Below are positions 38,786 through 46,722 of a stretch of DNA of 64,000 bases, one piece after another. The stretch lies in assembly GCF_000316035.1 (NCBI RefSeq), contig NZ_ANHX01000025.1:1-64000 (forward strand), read 5' to 3'. A model generated the notes under the pieces. The model saw only the letters and a list, made by a program, of their open reading frames with translations, made no database searches and was not told the DNA's origin. Made by a program: the position numbers and the translations under genes. This DNA is from Paenibacillus sp. PAMC 26794 (GTDB lineage Bacteria > Bacillota > Bacilli > Paenibacillales > Paenibacillaceae). Positions within the stretch are counted from its first letter, which is position 1. Every line of letters starts with the position of its first letter.

Positions 38786-39223
38786 CTACTCTTCGTCCGT
38801 ATCTTCCTCTTTTTCGAGCACACAACGGAATCGCTCCACACCTGGGTATAATTCACCGAGACTATATACCACGAACCCCGTATTCCGATAAAACTCGACG
38901 GCTTCCAGCTCGGTCTCAGCAATCAGTCTATCAGGATTGTATGTTGCCAGCAGTTGTGAGATCATACCACGTCCATAATTTTTAAAACGGTTTTCAGGCA
39001 AAACCGAGATATGATGAATGGTAACCTCACTTGTTCCTGTCTTCTCATATCCAATCAGACCGATCAATTGTCCCTCATCTTCGTAACCGGCCATCTGCAG
39101 TTCGTCCTTCTCTACATATTGTTGCAACGCACGGTTCAAGTGATCCGGATCAGGAAAGACCGAGTAGGCCAACAGCTCCTGTACTTCCAGCTCCTGTATG
39201 CGTGATTTCAGATTAATTAACAC
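38786..39223 (-). CDS. GNAT-family N-acetyltransferase
   Basis: 145 residues. Start is GTG 39223, 8 bases after AGGAGG. GNAT fold: beta-strand IHHISVLPENRFKNYGRGMI carries the acetyl-CoA loop (R/Q-x-x-G-x-G/A pattern as NRFKNYGRG), followed by AETELEAVEFYRNTGFVVYSLGE. C terminus acidic. The substrate amine is not known. It stands alone between the MarR-MMPL operon and the sugar kinase gene. Confidence 0.85.
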   Translation of the reverse strand: MLINLKSRIQELEVQELLAYSVFPDPDHLNRALQQYVEKDELQMAGYEDEGQLIGLIGYEKTGTSEVTIHHISVLPENRFKNYGRGMISQLLATYNPDRLIAETELEAVEFYRNTGFVVYSLGELYPGVERFRCVLEKEEDTDEE

Positions 39224-39286
39224 CTTGATTCCTCCTATACCTTGCTTGTTTCCGTTATCGTATTGTAGTCGTTAGCCTCTAAAAGT

Positions 39287-40273
39287 TCAAGTCGTGTGCC
39301 GATTCAGCTCCGATTGAAGCACAGTTGAGATGTTATCCGGTACGTTGATCTGCGCCAAATGATAGGCATCCAGCAGTGCGCCCCCAATTGCCGGCAAGTT
39401 ACTGGTTATGTATTGAATTTTTTTCCCTTCGCGCATATAGGTAGTATCCAGCCCTTTCTGAACAGCCTCCACCATATATGGTGAACTCAGACAACTTCCA
39501 GTCAGCGCCATGGACACTGTTGGTTGATCGAAACAGCATGCCAGCATGAGGATACCCACAACAGCCGTATCGGCAGCCGAATCACATACCCTAACCGCGA
39601 GGGGAATATTTCGGGCAGCTGCTTCGGTCACCAAAGGTGCCATTTGACCAAATTTCCGATTGGTAGCCTGTTTATTTTCAGCAAAACCAGACACTCCCAG
39701 CGCAGCAAGCTCCCGAATAGAGCTTACATTCCAATACGTTAAAACCTGTTCAATCCATTCCTGATCCTGTGACTCATAACGTCCTGCCAGTATGGAATGA
39801 ACCGTGTCGTAAGCCAAGAAACGTGCTGCTGTCGGTGCATAATGACCGAACTGATCGTTGCGGAGCCAAACTCCCTGTTCCGTTCTGCCAAGGATCAGAG
39901 AGCCTGTACCTCCAATGGCGATAATACCGGGCTCACCATCAAAGGCCGCTGTATGTGCGATAAGCGTATCGTTTACCGCACTGATCCTGCCTGTAATCCC
40001 CGTACGAGCGAGTAATGCCTCCGCCCAAACTGTATCTCCAGGCTCATTCAAACCTGCCATCCCTGCCTGAATGGAGGCGATTTGACTCGGCTTGAGCCCA
40101 GCTTGAGTTATCGTTTCGGCGATACCTTCCAGCACATTTTGCTCAGCATTGGTATCGTGATAGCGGTTGCAACCATTCTTTTGCACATAGGATAAAATCT
40201 TCCCGTTCTGATCTGCGACAACCACACGCGTGTGGCTCCCTCCTCCATCCATCCCTATTACATATGTATTCAT
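39287..40273 (-). CDS. BadF/BcrA-family ATPase, probable N-acetylglucosamine kinase
   Basis: 328 residues from ATG 40273, the start of the conserved MNTYVIGMDGGGSHTRVVV phosphate-1 motif; the frame continues upstream to 40300 without support. Further ASKHA-fold motifs are NDTLIAHTAAFDGEPG and IIAIGGTGSLILG. In Firmicutes such single-domain proteins next to sugar genes act as GlcNAc or related amino-sugar kinases. Nearby amino-sugar genes are absent here, so substrate is uncertain. 67 bases upstream of the methyltransferase stop codon region, with a hairpin between. Confidence 0.82.
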   Translation of the reverse strand: MNTYVIGMDGGGSHTRVVVADQNGKILSYVQKNGCNRYHDTNAEQNVLEGIAETITQAGLKPSQIASIQAGMAGLNEPGDTVWAEALLARTGITGRISAVNDTLIAHTAAFDGEPGIIAIGGTGSLILGRTEQGVWLRNDQFGHYAPTAARFLAYDTVHSILAGRYESQDQEWIEQVLTYWNVSSIRELAALGVSGFAENKQATNRKFGQMAPLVTEAAARNIPLAVRVCDSAADTAVVGILMLACCFDQPTVSMALTGSCLSSPYMVEAVQKGLDTTYMREGKKIQYITSNLPAIGGALLDAYHLAQINVPDNISTVLQSELNRHTT

Positions 40274-40308
40274 CCTTAACCATCTCCCTTCAGACCACAC
40301 ATTAAGAG

Positions 40309-40335
40309 TGCCGGGTCCATTGTCAGGTCCCGGCA
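40309..40335 (-). terminator. Hairpin after the methyltransferase gene, probable terminator
   Basis: TGCCGGG (40309-40315) with CCCGGCA (40329-40335), 13-base loop. The T run on the minus strand is short. Confidence 0.55.
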
Positions 40336-40341
40336 GAGAGT

Positions 40342-41055
40342 TTATTGCTTTTGCACAGCGAAACGAAGCAGTTCACAACGAAATAGTGTCGGTTCATCAT
40401 ACTTTTCCTCTTCAATCGTCTGTGTAACATGTTCCTGAAGCAGAATATTCCAGCCTTTGTAGGCATCCTCCAACAAAGCGATCGCTTCAACTGTCGACAA
40501 GTTCAGTTCAATTAATGGTTCAATCTCCTTGCCTGTATTGATTTCTTTTTCCTCCACATTGGTACTCATCGTAATACAATGAATGCCCCCTGTACGAGTT
40601 CCCGCTTGTAATCGCTCTAGCGCTTCCACGAAGGCTTGCTTATTTGAGACATGTTCCAGACAAGAACAAGCAGCAATATAATCAAAATAGTTTGGCTTCA
40701 CAGCATAATGTTCAACATCTGCTTTCACTGCCTGCACGATATGATCAACCTGATTTTCTTTCGCATACTTGCGAAGTCCGTCTACGGCCTCATCCAGCAA
40801 ATCCACACCGATGACTTCACTGTTCGTTTGTGTAAGGCGCTGTGCAATCGGTATCGTATGCCTTCCCACTCCGCATCCCAGATCGAGGACACGCAATTCC
40901 TCCTTGTGAGCAAGTAGACGTTCCAGCATATCCATCACCATAGGCATGGGCCTCGACATCCAGGTACCAGAGGCGAATAATTCATTATTCTGATAGAAAT
41001 TGGAATGATAACCTGCCTCTGCTTTTCGCGCAGCCTCAAATTGTTCGTTTCCCAT
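40342..41055 (-). CDS. Class I SAM-dependent methyltransferase
   Basis: 237 residues from ATG 41055; a TTG at 41058 is in frame. SAM motif I VLDLGCGVGRHTIPIA (about 57-72), motif II acidic VIGVDLLDEAV, and motif IV FDYIAACSCLEHV. This is the Methyltransf_25/Tellurite-resistance TehB-like group; its substrate cannot be named. The N-terminal segment GYHSNFYQNNELFASGTWMS is typical for the group. Weak ribosome binding site. It probably forms its own unit between the alpha/beta hydrolase and kinase genes. Confidence 0.85.
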   Translation of the reverse strand: MGNEQFEAARKAEAGYHSNFYQNNELFASGTWMSRPMPMVMDMLERLLAHKEELRVLDLGCGVGRHTIPIAQRLTQTNSEVIGVDLLDEAVDGLRKYAKENQVDHIVQAVKADVEHYAVKPNYFDYIAACSCLEHVSNKQAFVEALERLQAGTRTGGIHCITMSTNVEEKEINTGKEIEPLIELNLSTVEAIALLEDAYKGWNILLQEHVTQTIEEEKYDEPTLFRCELLRFAVQKQ

Positions 41056-41123
41056 CAAGATACCCCCATCGTTTAGTAAATGATTTGCATCTTCTACTTA
41101 ATACCCAGATTGTCACAAAAAAA

Positions 41124-42077
41124 TCAATTAAAAGCAGGCGACAGATTCTTTTTCATAAAGGATTCCAGTGCCGCCTCATATCCGGTGCGATCGATTTGAA
41201 ACGCTGTGCCATGACCCGCACGGGGGACGGTCAGCAATTCCTTTTCGGTTGGGCAGGCTTCATACAACCTGTACACCATTTCCGTTGGTACAAACGTATC
41301 AGCCTCTCCGTGGATGAATAACACGGGAACGTTAACTTTGGTAAGCTGCTTGAGAGCCGAAGCCTCTCTAAAGGAATACCCTGCTTTCCACCGGGAGATT
41401 AGACTTGTGACAGGTATAAACGGAAATGCTGGAAGCTTGTATAATTGCTTCAACTGGAACGTCAGTTCTTCTTCCACGGATGTATACGCACAATCAGATA
41501 CAATCGCTTTAACCTGAATCGGCAGAACTTCACCACCTGTCATCAGTACGGTTGCTCCTCCCATGGATATGCCGTGCAATATGATTTCCCCTTGTGTACC
41601 CACTTTTTCAAGCACCCAGTTGGTCCACTGGACATAATCCTTCCGATCTAACCAGCCAAAACCGATGATATCACCTTCACTCTGTCCATGACCTCGATCA
41701 TCTGGCATGAGTACGTTATAACCGTGCTTTTCCGCATAATACCGGGCAAATCCAGCCATTTCTCTACCTCTACCCGAATAACCATGTGCCAGAATAACCG
41801 TCTGATCCGACCCTTTATTGGAACCGAGCCATGTACCATACAGTTTTAATCCATCATGTGATTGAAGAGATATCTCTTCTGTAGGCTGAGCATCCAACCA
41901 CTTCAGGTCAGAAGCACTGCTAATGATTTCATTGTCCGGTTCAGGCATCAGATTTGGATTATCTACCAAAAACGTTTTTGGTGTACGGCGAATGGCGGTT
42001 TTGAAAAAATAAAGCCCTCCTGCCCACAGAAGAGCAAGAACGATCAGTACCAGTGCTGCAAGTACGTAGAATAACAT
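41124..42077 (-). CDS. Membrane-anchored alpha/beta hydrolase
   Basis: 317 residues. One N-terminal membrane segment (about 3-25), then an alpha/beta hydrolase fold with oxyanion HGYSGRG, nucleophile elbow HGISMGG, and late HGEADTFV and GHGTAF segments carrying the acidic and His residues. Resembles YqkD/BEM46-like hydrolases; the substrate is unknown. The membrane anchor may place the enzyme on the outside face. It lies 36 bases downstream of the hybrid kinase stop codon on the same strand, so the two could share a message. Confidence 0.87.
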   Translation of the reverse strand: MLFYVLAALVLIVLALLWAGGLYFFKTAIRRTPKTFLVDNPNLMPEPDNEIISSASDLKWLDAQPTEEISLQSHDGLKLYGTWLGSNKGSDQTVILAHGYSGRGREMAGFARYYAEKHGYNVLMPDDRGHGQSEGDIIGFGWLDRKDYVQWTNWVLEKVGTQGEIILHGISMGGATVLMTGGEVLPIQVKAIVSDCAYTSVEEELTFQLKQLYKLPAFPFIPVTSLISRWKAGYSFREASALKQLTKVNVPVLFIHGEADTFVPTEMVYRLYEACPTEKELLTVPRAGHGTAFQIDRTGYEAALESFMKKNLSPAFN

Positions 42078-42113
42078 GAACGAGCCCTACCCTCTTTCCT
42101 TATTAAGATATGT

Positions 42114-43823
42114 TCAATCTTTACTTACTCGTTGCAGTGATGCACATGCTGCTTGATAGGCGGGTAACAAAGCATCCAGCAAAGGTTCTGCTTTCCGTGA
42201 TTGACCTTCCTTCGCGAACTGCTCTATCTGGGCAAACAAAGTTGATAAATAACGAATCCCTAGGCTCAAACTCCCTGATTTCAGATCATGGGCTACCTCG
42301 GTTGCAGCAACATGGTCGCCGGACACAATATGTCTGCGCAGCACCTCAATCTTGCCAGGTGTCTCGGTACGATACATGTCCAACAACATACCAAGGAGGG
42401 TACGATCGCCATCGGTGTTTAATTCCGCAATCTCATGTACGATGCTCATATTTAGTACCTCGGTCGGTTCGGAGGATTGCTGCCACTTCTCGATCATCTT
42501 ACTCAGAATTTCCAGCGTGAAGGGTTTGCCAATAAAGTCATTCATCCCGGCTTCCATACACTTGTCTTTCTCTCCCTGCATGACATTACCTGTCATTGCA
42601 ATAATTGGTGTGGTATGGCGCATTTCATCCATTTCTATCGAGCGGATTTTGCGTGTTGCCTCCAAACCGTCCATCACTGGCATCATATAGTCCATGAGAA
42701 TCAAACTGTATTTTTTGCTGAGAAAAGCAGCTATTGCCTCTTCCCCATTCACTACAGCGTCCACTTGGGTTATTCCCAGTTTTTTGAGTTGCAGCATAAC
42801 AAGCTGCCGGTTGATGACATTATCATCGGCCAGCAATACAGATACAGAAGGAGCTTCGTCATCCATATCCTGCCCCTGATGCTCTTGAGCGGAAGCAACA
42901 GACTGGTTAGCGGACTGGTTACCGTCTTTCTTACCAAGTGTAAGTTCGAACCAGAATGTTGATCCTTCACCCTCCTGACTGTCTACTCCAATCTGACCTT
43001 CCATCAGTGTAACGAGCGACCTGCAGATCGATAATCCAAGGCCCGTTCCACCATACTCACTTGAGCGACCTCGTTCAGTCTGCATGTAGGGTTGAAATAA
43101 CTGGCTCTGATCTTCTTCCGAGATACCAATCCCCGTGTCTTCGACTTCAAGTCGGATCATTTGTGTAATCTCATCATCTTTCATAAGGGTGACTCGTATC
43201 CGCACCGTACCTTCTGATGTGAATTTGTTCGCATTCTGAATTAGATTGATCAGTATCTGTGTAATCCTCGTTGAATCCCCTTCAAGAAGAGTAGAGATTC
43301 TGGGGTCACAGTCTATCGATAACTGATTTCCGTTCTTTCTGACTTGGGGCTCGAGCAAACGAACAATATAGTTTATCGTCTCTTGAAGATCCACTTCTCC
43401 CAGTTCAAGTCGCATCTGCCCCGCCTCAAGTTTGGACAGATCCAGAAGATCCTGGATCAGCTTAAGCAGTAGTCTGGCAGCATCTTGTATAACAGAAACG
43501 GAATTCTCCTGTTCTTCAGACAAAGGAGACAGCTTAAGCATCTCAGCCATCCCCAAGATGCCATTTAATGGCGTACGAAAATCATGACTGATACCTGCAA
43601 TAAACGTGCTTTTGGATTCACCTGCACTTACTGCTTGCTGACGTGCAGCTTCAAGGCTGTTATTGTTCTTAGCAAGCAAACGCTGGAGTGTGACCAGTTC
43701 ATTATTCATATCCGAGAATTCCGCAAGCGTCCTTTCCTCTTGCTCCTTACTACGGATCATCTGATCGGATAACTGCTCAATCGTTCTGCGTAGCCTCTCT
43801 ATCTCTCCGTTCTCATTAGACAT
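42114..43823 (-). CDS. Soluble hybrid histidine kinase with receiver and HPt domains
   Basis: 569 residues, no membrane segment. An N-terminal coiled coil (about 1-70) is followed by HisKA with His80 (ISHDFRTPLNG), HATPase_c (about 180-300, N/G boxes NLIQNANKF, DTGIGIS, GTGLGLS), a receiver domain with Asp378 (LILMDYMMPVMDG), and a C-terminal HPt domain with His512 (VAHDLKSGSLSLG). It is a complete internal phosphorelay with no sensor domain of its own, so its signal must come from a partner protein. The remnant of a B12-binding sensor gene lies 15 bases upstream in the same orientation, a likely former partner. Confidence 0.92.
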   Translation of the reverse strand: MSNENGEIERLRRTIEQLSDQMIRSKEQEERTLAEFSDMNNELVTLQRLLAKNNNSLEAARQQAVSAGESKSTFIAGISHDFRTPLNGILGMAEMLKLSPLSEEQENSVSVIQDAARLLLKLIQDLLDLSKLEAGQMRLELGEVDLQETINYIVRLLEPQVRKNGNQLSIDCDPRISTLLEGDSTRITQILINLIQNANKFTSEGTVRIRVTLMKDDEITQMIRLEVEDTGIGISEEDQSQLFQPYMQTERGRSSEYGGTGLGLSICRSLVTLMEGQIGVDSQEGEGSTFWFELTLGKKDGNQSANQSVASAQEHQGQDMDDEAPSVSVLLADDNVINRQLVMLQLKKLGITQVDAVVNGEEAIAAFLSKKYSLILMDYMMPVMDGLEATRKIRSIEMDEMRHTTPIIAMTGNVMQGEKDKCMEAGMNDFIGKPFTLEILSKMIEKWQQSSEPTEVLNMSIVHEIAELNTDGDRTLLGMLLDMYRTETPGKIEVLRRHIVSGDHVAATEVAHDLKSGSLSLGIRYLSTLFAQIEQFAKEGQSRKAEPLLDALLPAYQAACASLQRVSKD

Positions 43824-43838
43824 TACATCATCCCTTTC

Positions 43839-44219
43839 TTAATCCCTAACCATATCAAGATGATTACATGTCGCTGGCTGAGCCAGTAATTGTTCTGCAA
43901 CCGCAACTGCCTCATCGGCTCCCGGAGCATAACCGTCGGCTCCTATCGTTTTCCACAACTCATGATCAATATTAAAGGGATATCCCCCAACCATAATCTT
44001 CATATGTGCCGTTGCCGTGATATGAATGACTGGGTCGCTGCCGTACAAAAGTGTTCTTGCCCCACACTGATACGATGGCATTGCCACAATCGTCCAATTT
44101 CATATTGGGTGGGCGGCTTCTTTCCGTTTATTCTCAAGCAAGCACTGCAAGTACGATTGCGCGGCATCTCCATATGGCATGGATTCGTTGATGTAACCCG
44201 CGTCAAACTCAATCTTCAT
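43839..44219 (-). pseudogene. Decayed cobalamin-binding sensor gene (CarH/LitR-type W-x9-EH fold)
   Basis: Three fragments of one protein lie in order but in two frames. Fragment 1 from ATG 44219, MKIEFDAGYINESMPYGDAA on to about 44108, ends in a stop. Fragment 2, frame-shifted, reads QYEIGRLWQCHRISVGQEHF with the W-x9-EH motif of B12 photosensor cap domains. Fragment 3 is KIMVGGYPFNIDHELWKTIG to the stop at 43839, the end of a B12-binding Rossmann domain. The intervening parts, including the E-x-H-x-x-G cobalamin ligand motif, are missing, so internal deletions are likely. No good ribosome binding site was seen. It sits directly upstream of the hybrid kinase. Confidence 0.7.
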
Positions 44220-44443
44220 TCGTGACTAATCCAGAATGAGATCGTTGTTAGCTAACTTGCAATCGGGATAGGTTCTTCTACTTGATCCAATCCATCCATT
44301 CCGCTCTTAATCGTTCTGTTCCATTATACATGAACTTTCGATGATCATGTTTTACACACGATGAATGTATAGAACAATCTTCCTATATTATGGAGGGCCT
44401 TGCAAGTCAGTCAGCCAGTATATGCCTGTACTTTTCGAGCTCC

Positions 44444-44481
44444 ACAAAAAAACTGACCTGCGTTATGAACGCAAGTCAGTT
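44444..44481 (-). terminator. Terminator overlapping the 3' end of the marR gene
   Basis: AACTGAC-TGCGT with ACGCA-GTCAGTT, followed on the minus strand by TTTTTTTG. The right arm and loop cover the last codons and stop of the gene at 44463-44924. Confidence 0.85.
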
Positions 44482-44924
44482 TTCCCTTCTGCCGCCAGTC
44501 CCAGCTTCTTCAACATCTTAATCGCATCCACTTTCTCGGAAGGATCAAGTCCTTCCAAAGCATCAATGATGACCTGATGGTGTTGAGGAAATATCTGTGT
44601 GAACAATTCTCTTCCTTCCTCGGTTAACTCAGCGTAAATGACACGCCGATCTTCCTTGGATGGTCGACGAAACAGCAGATTTTTATTTTGCAACTTATCT
44701 ACAACATACGTAATGTTACCACTGGACATTAACACCTTTTCACCAATCTTTTGCAATGCCTGCGGTCCCTTATGATATAACAAATCAAGCACACCAAATT
44801 CTGTCGTATTCAGTCCGTGACTCTGGATATCCCGATTGGAACGTGAGGTCACAGAATTGTAGGCCCGAACAAGAACCACGAATAATTGTAAAGACAGTTC
44901 CCGGTTGTCCTCCGTGTTCAGCAT
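44463..44924 (-). CDS. MarR-family regulator, MhqR-like
   Basis: 153 residues. Winged helix with LQKIGEKVLMSSGNITYVVDKLQNKNL and wing KEDRRVIYAELTEEGR. The N terminus LQLFVVLVRAYNSVTSRSNRDIQSHGLN and the SSGNITYVVDKL recognition helix are like B. subtilis MhqR, a quinone/catechol stress repressor that lacks conserved Cys; no Cys is present here either. Target genes are not adjacent: it is followed by its own terminator and preceded by a GNAT gene 15 bases away on the same strand. The role is thus inferred from family only. Confidence 0.85.
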   Translation of the reverse strand: MLNTEDNRELSLQLFVVLVRAYNSVTSRSNRDIQSHGLNTTEFGVLDLLYHKGPQALQKIGEKVLMSSGNITYVVDKLQNKNLLFRRPSKEDRRVIYAELTEEGRELFTQIFPQHHQVIIDALEGLDPSEKVDAIKMLKKLGLAAEGKTDLRS

Positions 44925-44939
44925 TTCAATAATCCTCCA

Positions 44940-45539
44940 TCAGTTGTTTGCATTTCGGCTCGTATGAGGGGCCAGCTTCTGCTCCCACTCCTCACGGAGC
45001 ATCCCCATACGAATTGAATCATAGTACTGCCCGCGAACGATACGACATTTCCGCATTCGCCCTTCCACCTGTAATCCGGCTTTCACAGCCGCACGCATCA
45101 TTCGTTCATTACCAGACCAAGTAGTCAATCCAACCCGAACCAAAGGCAGCTGTTCGAACAGATGACTTGACCACATGACAAGTGAGCGTGTGCCAACCCC
45201 GCGTCCCCACTGGACAGATCTGTATATTACAATCCCCATTTCCAGCCACATGGATAACTCATCTTCTATGTAATAGCTGATTGTACCCACAATTTGTCTG
45301 TCGGATTCAATAATACGGATTGATACCGGTTTGGTATCACCAGGATCAACGTTCATACGTTTGAGCATACCTTGTTCGAAACTTTGATAACTTTCGTGTT
45401 TAAGTGGGTAATAGGGTGCATCCCATTGCTTCCATTCAGGTACGTCATCACTGTAGATCAATTCGTAGAGTTCTTTCAGATCCTGTTTCTCCACACACCT
45501 GAGTACAAGTTCACCATCAACGATTGGCAGTTCTTTCAT
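44940..45539 (-). CDS. GNAT-family N-acetyltransferase, RimJ/RimL-like
   Basis: 199 residues from ATG 45539, 9-10 bases after GAGGGTGA; the frame runs back into rpiA to 45656, but those codons overlap and have no binding site. Acetyl-CoA loop SVQWGRGVGTRSLVMW, then LTTWSGNERMMRAAVKAGLQVEGRMRKCR, the usual layout of the Acetyltransf_3 group that modifies ribosomal proteins or small amines. It lies between rpiA (25 bases upstream) and the MarR gene, so these three genes may form one transcript. Confidence 0.87.
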   Translation of the reverse strand: MKELPIVDGELVLRCVEKQDLKELYELIYSDDVPEWKQWDAPYYPLKHESYQSFEQGMLKRMNVDPGDTKPVSIRIIESDRQIVGTISYYIEDELSMWLEMGIVIYRSVQWGRGVGTRSLVMWSSHLFEQLPLVRVGLTTWSGNERMMRAAVKAGLQVEGRMRKCRIVRGQYYDSIRMGMLREEWEQKLAPHTSRNANN

Positions 45540-45564
45540 ACGATGAAAATCACCCTCTTCCATA

Positions 45565-46236
45565 TTAAGAACGATGAAGCTCTTCGATACTTCCGTCCGC
45601 ATTGGCAAGAATGACTGTACTAGCCATATCCACAAATAGTCCGTTATCAACAACACCTGGTAACATGTTCAATTGAACATTAAGGTCCGCAGCGTGATCA
45701 ATCGCCTCCAAGTGGCAATCCGCTATCAGGTTTCCGTTGTCTGTCAGATAACGTTGCTGTCCATCCATCCGCCACTGTGGTTGACACCCCAATTGTTCGA
45801 GCGCCTGGAAGGTCCACTCAGAAGCAAATGGAACCACCTCAACTGGAAGCGGGAATTTCCCCAACTTTTGCACGGCTTTGCTGCCATCCGCTACAATAAT
45901 CAATTTGTCACTATTGGCTGCCACAATTTTCTCACGCAAAAGAGCCCCTCCCCCCCCTTTAATCAGGTTAAACTCGGGATCAACTTCATCAGCGCCATCA
46001 ATGGTCAGATCCAGACGTCCAATCTGGTCAAATGGGACGATGGGAATCCCCCATTCACGGGCAAGCTTGTCCGAAGCCTCTGAAGTGGCAACCGCTTGAA
46101 TGTTCAATCCATCACGTACCCGCTCACCGATTCGGCAGATGGCATAATAAGCTGTTGAACCTGTACCCAATCCAACCTTCATTCCATCTTCAACATATTC
46201 TGCCGCACGCTCTGCTGCTATCTGTTTAAGATTCAT
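45565..46236 (-). CDS. rpiA: Ribose-5-phosphate isomerase A
   Basis: 223 residues, usual length. It interconverts ribose 5-phosphate and ribulose 5-phosphate in the pentose phosphate pathway. Motifs are GLGTGSTA (phosphate binding, about 22-29), DGADEVD with Asp80 and Asp83, and KGGGGALLREKI with Lys93 and catalytic Glu102. The GGGG codons give a run of eight G at 45950-45957, a slippage-prone tract inside the active-site loop. Start ATG 46236. Followed closely by a GNAT gene. Confidence 0.95.
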   Translation of the reverse strand: MNLKQIAAERAAEYVEDGMKVGLGTGSTAYYAICRIGERVRDGLNIQAVATSEASDKLAREWGIPIVPFDQIGRLDLTIDGADEVDPEFNLIKGGGGALLREKIVAANSDKLIIVADGSKAVQKLGKFPLPVEVVPFASEWTFQALEQLGCQPQWRMDGQQRYLTDNGNLIADCHLEAIDHAADLNVQLNMLPGVVDNGLFVDMASTVILANADGSIEELHRS

Positions 46237-46722
46237 CTATAAACCCCCGCTGCTCATAATTTGAGAAATGCATATGTAGTTATTATAGATAAAACCGCTT
46301 CCGATGTATATCCGTGCCTTCTGTTGCATCTTTGCCATCATATTTTTGTTTTGTTGAAGGATGTATTTTTACCCACCATGTTATAGAATACAGAATGAAG
46401 CTAAAAAATGGGAAATTTTAAAATAAACAGTTCTAAATACCTATAATACATCTGATATGTCCATAAATACGTAAAATATTAAAAAAAATTTAACGATACT
46501 ATTCAATTTAACGACATTTTATACGACATATTAATTATAGATGTGTTTTAATAATTAGACACCTATGGTTCATACGGTACATAAGTCTCTACGAAAGCGA
46601 CTGATAAACCAAGACCATGGTCGCATAAATTTCCTTTGGAGGGGATCACGGAATGATCTAGTTCACTGTACCAAAGCAAACCTAAAGTTTCTTAATTTAA
46701 AGAAGATCAGGAGTGAAATTTA
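46237..46722 (+). other. Intergenic region with chemoreceptor leader
   Basis: AT-rich promoter region followed by the folded leader described at 46571-46672. The octamer TTTAACGA occurs twice in tandem, at 46489-46496 and 46507-46514, 18 bases apart, just before the leader; these could be activator sites. No clear sigma-D (TAAA-N15-GCCGATAT) promoter was found. No ORF is supported. Confidence 0.5.
46571..46672 (+). promoter_or_regulatory. Folded 5' leader of the chemoreceptor-NRPS operon, riboswitch-like
   Basis: A closing helix GGTAC (46576-46580) with GTACC (46668-46672) encloses two hairpins: GCGAC (46597-46601) with GTCGC (46620-46624), and GATCA (46644-46648) with TGATC (46654-46658). 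The first overlaps the palindrome GACCATGGTC. This is a three-way-junction layout, about 50 bases before the start codon. I compared it with the c-di-GMP-I consensus, which often precedes chemoreceptors, and did not find the required GACGCAAAGCC core. Unassigned. Confidence 0.4.

Noticed and set aside
43839..44087. 82-codon frame read as an intact small protein
   Set aside because: It is the C-terminal fragment of a B12-binding protein; the upstream fragments in other positions and frames show that the gene is broken.
46571..46672. c-di-GMP-I (GEMM) riboswitch before the chemoreceptor
   Set aside because: The conserved GGCAAACC and GACGCAAAGCC segments are not present, although the two-hairpin layout looks alike.
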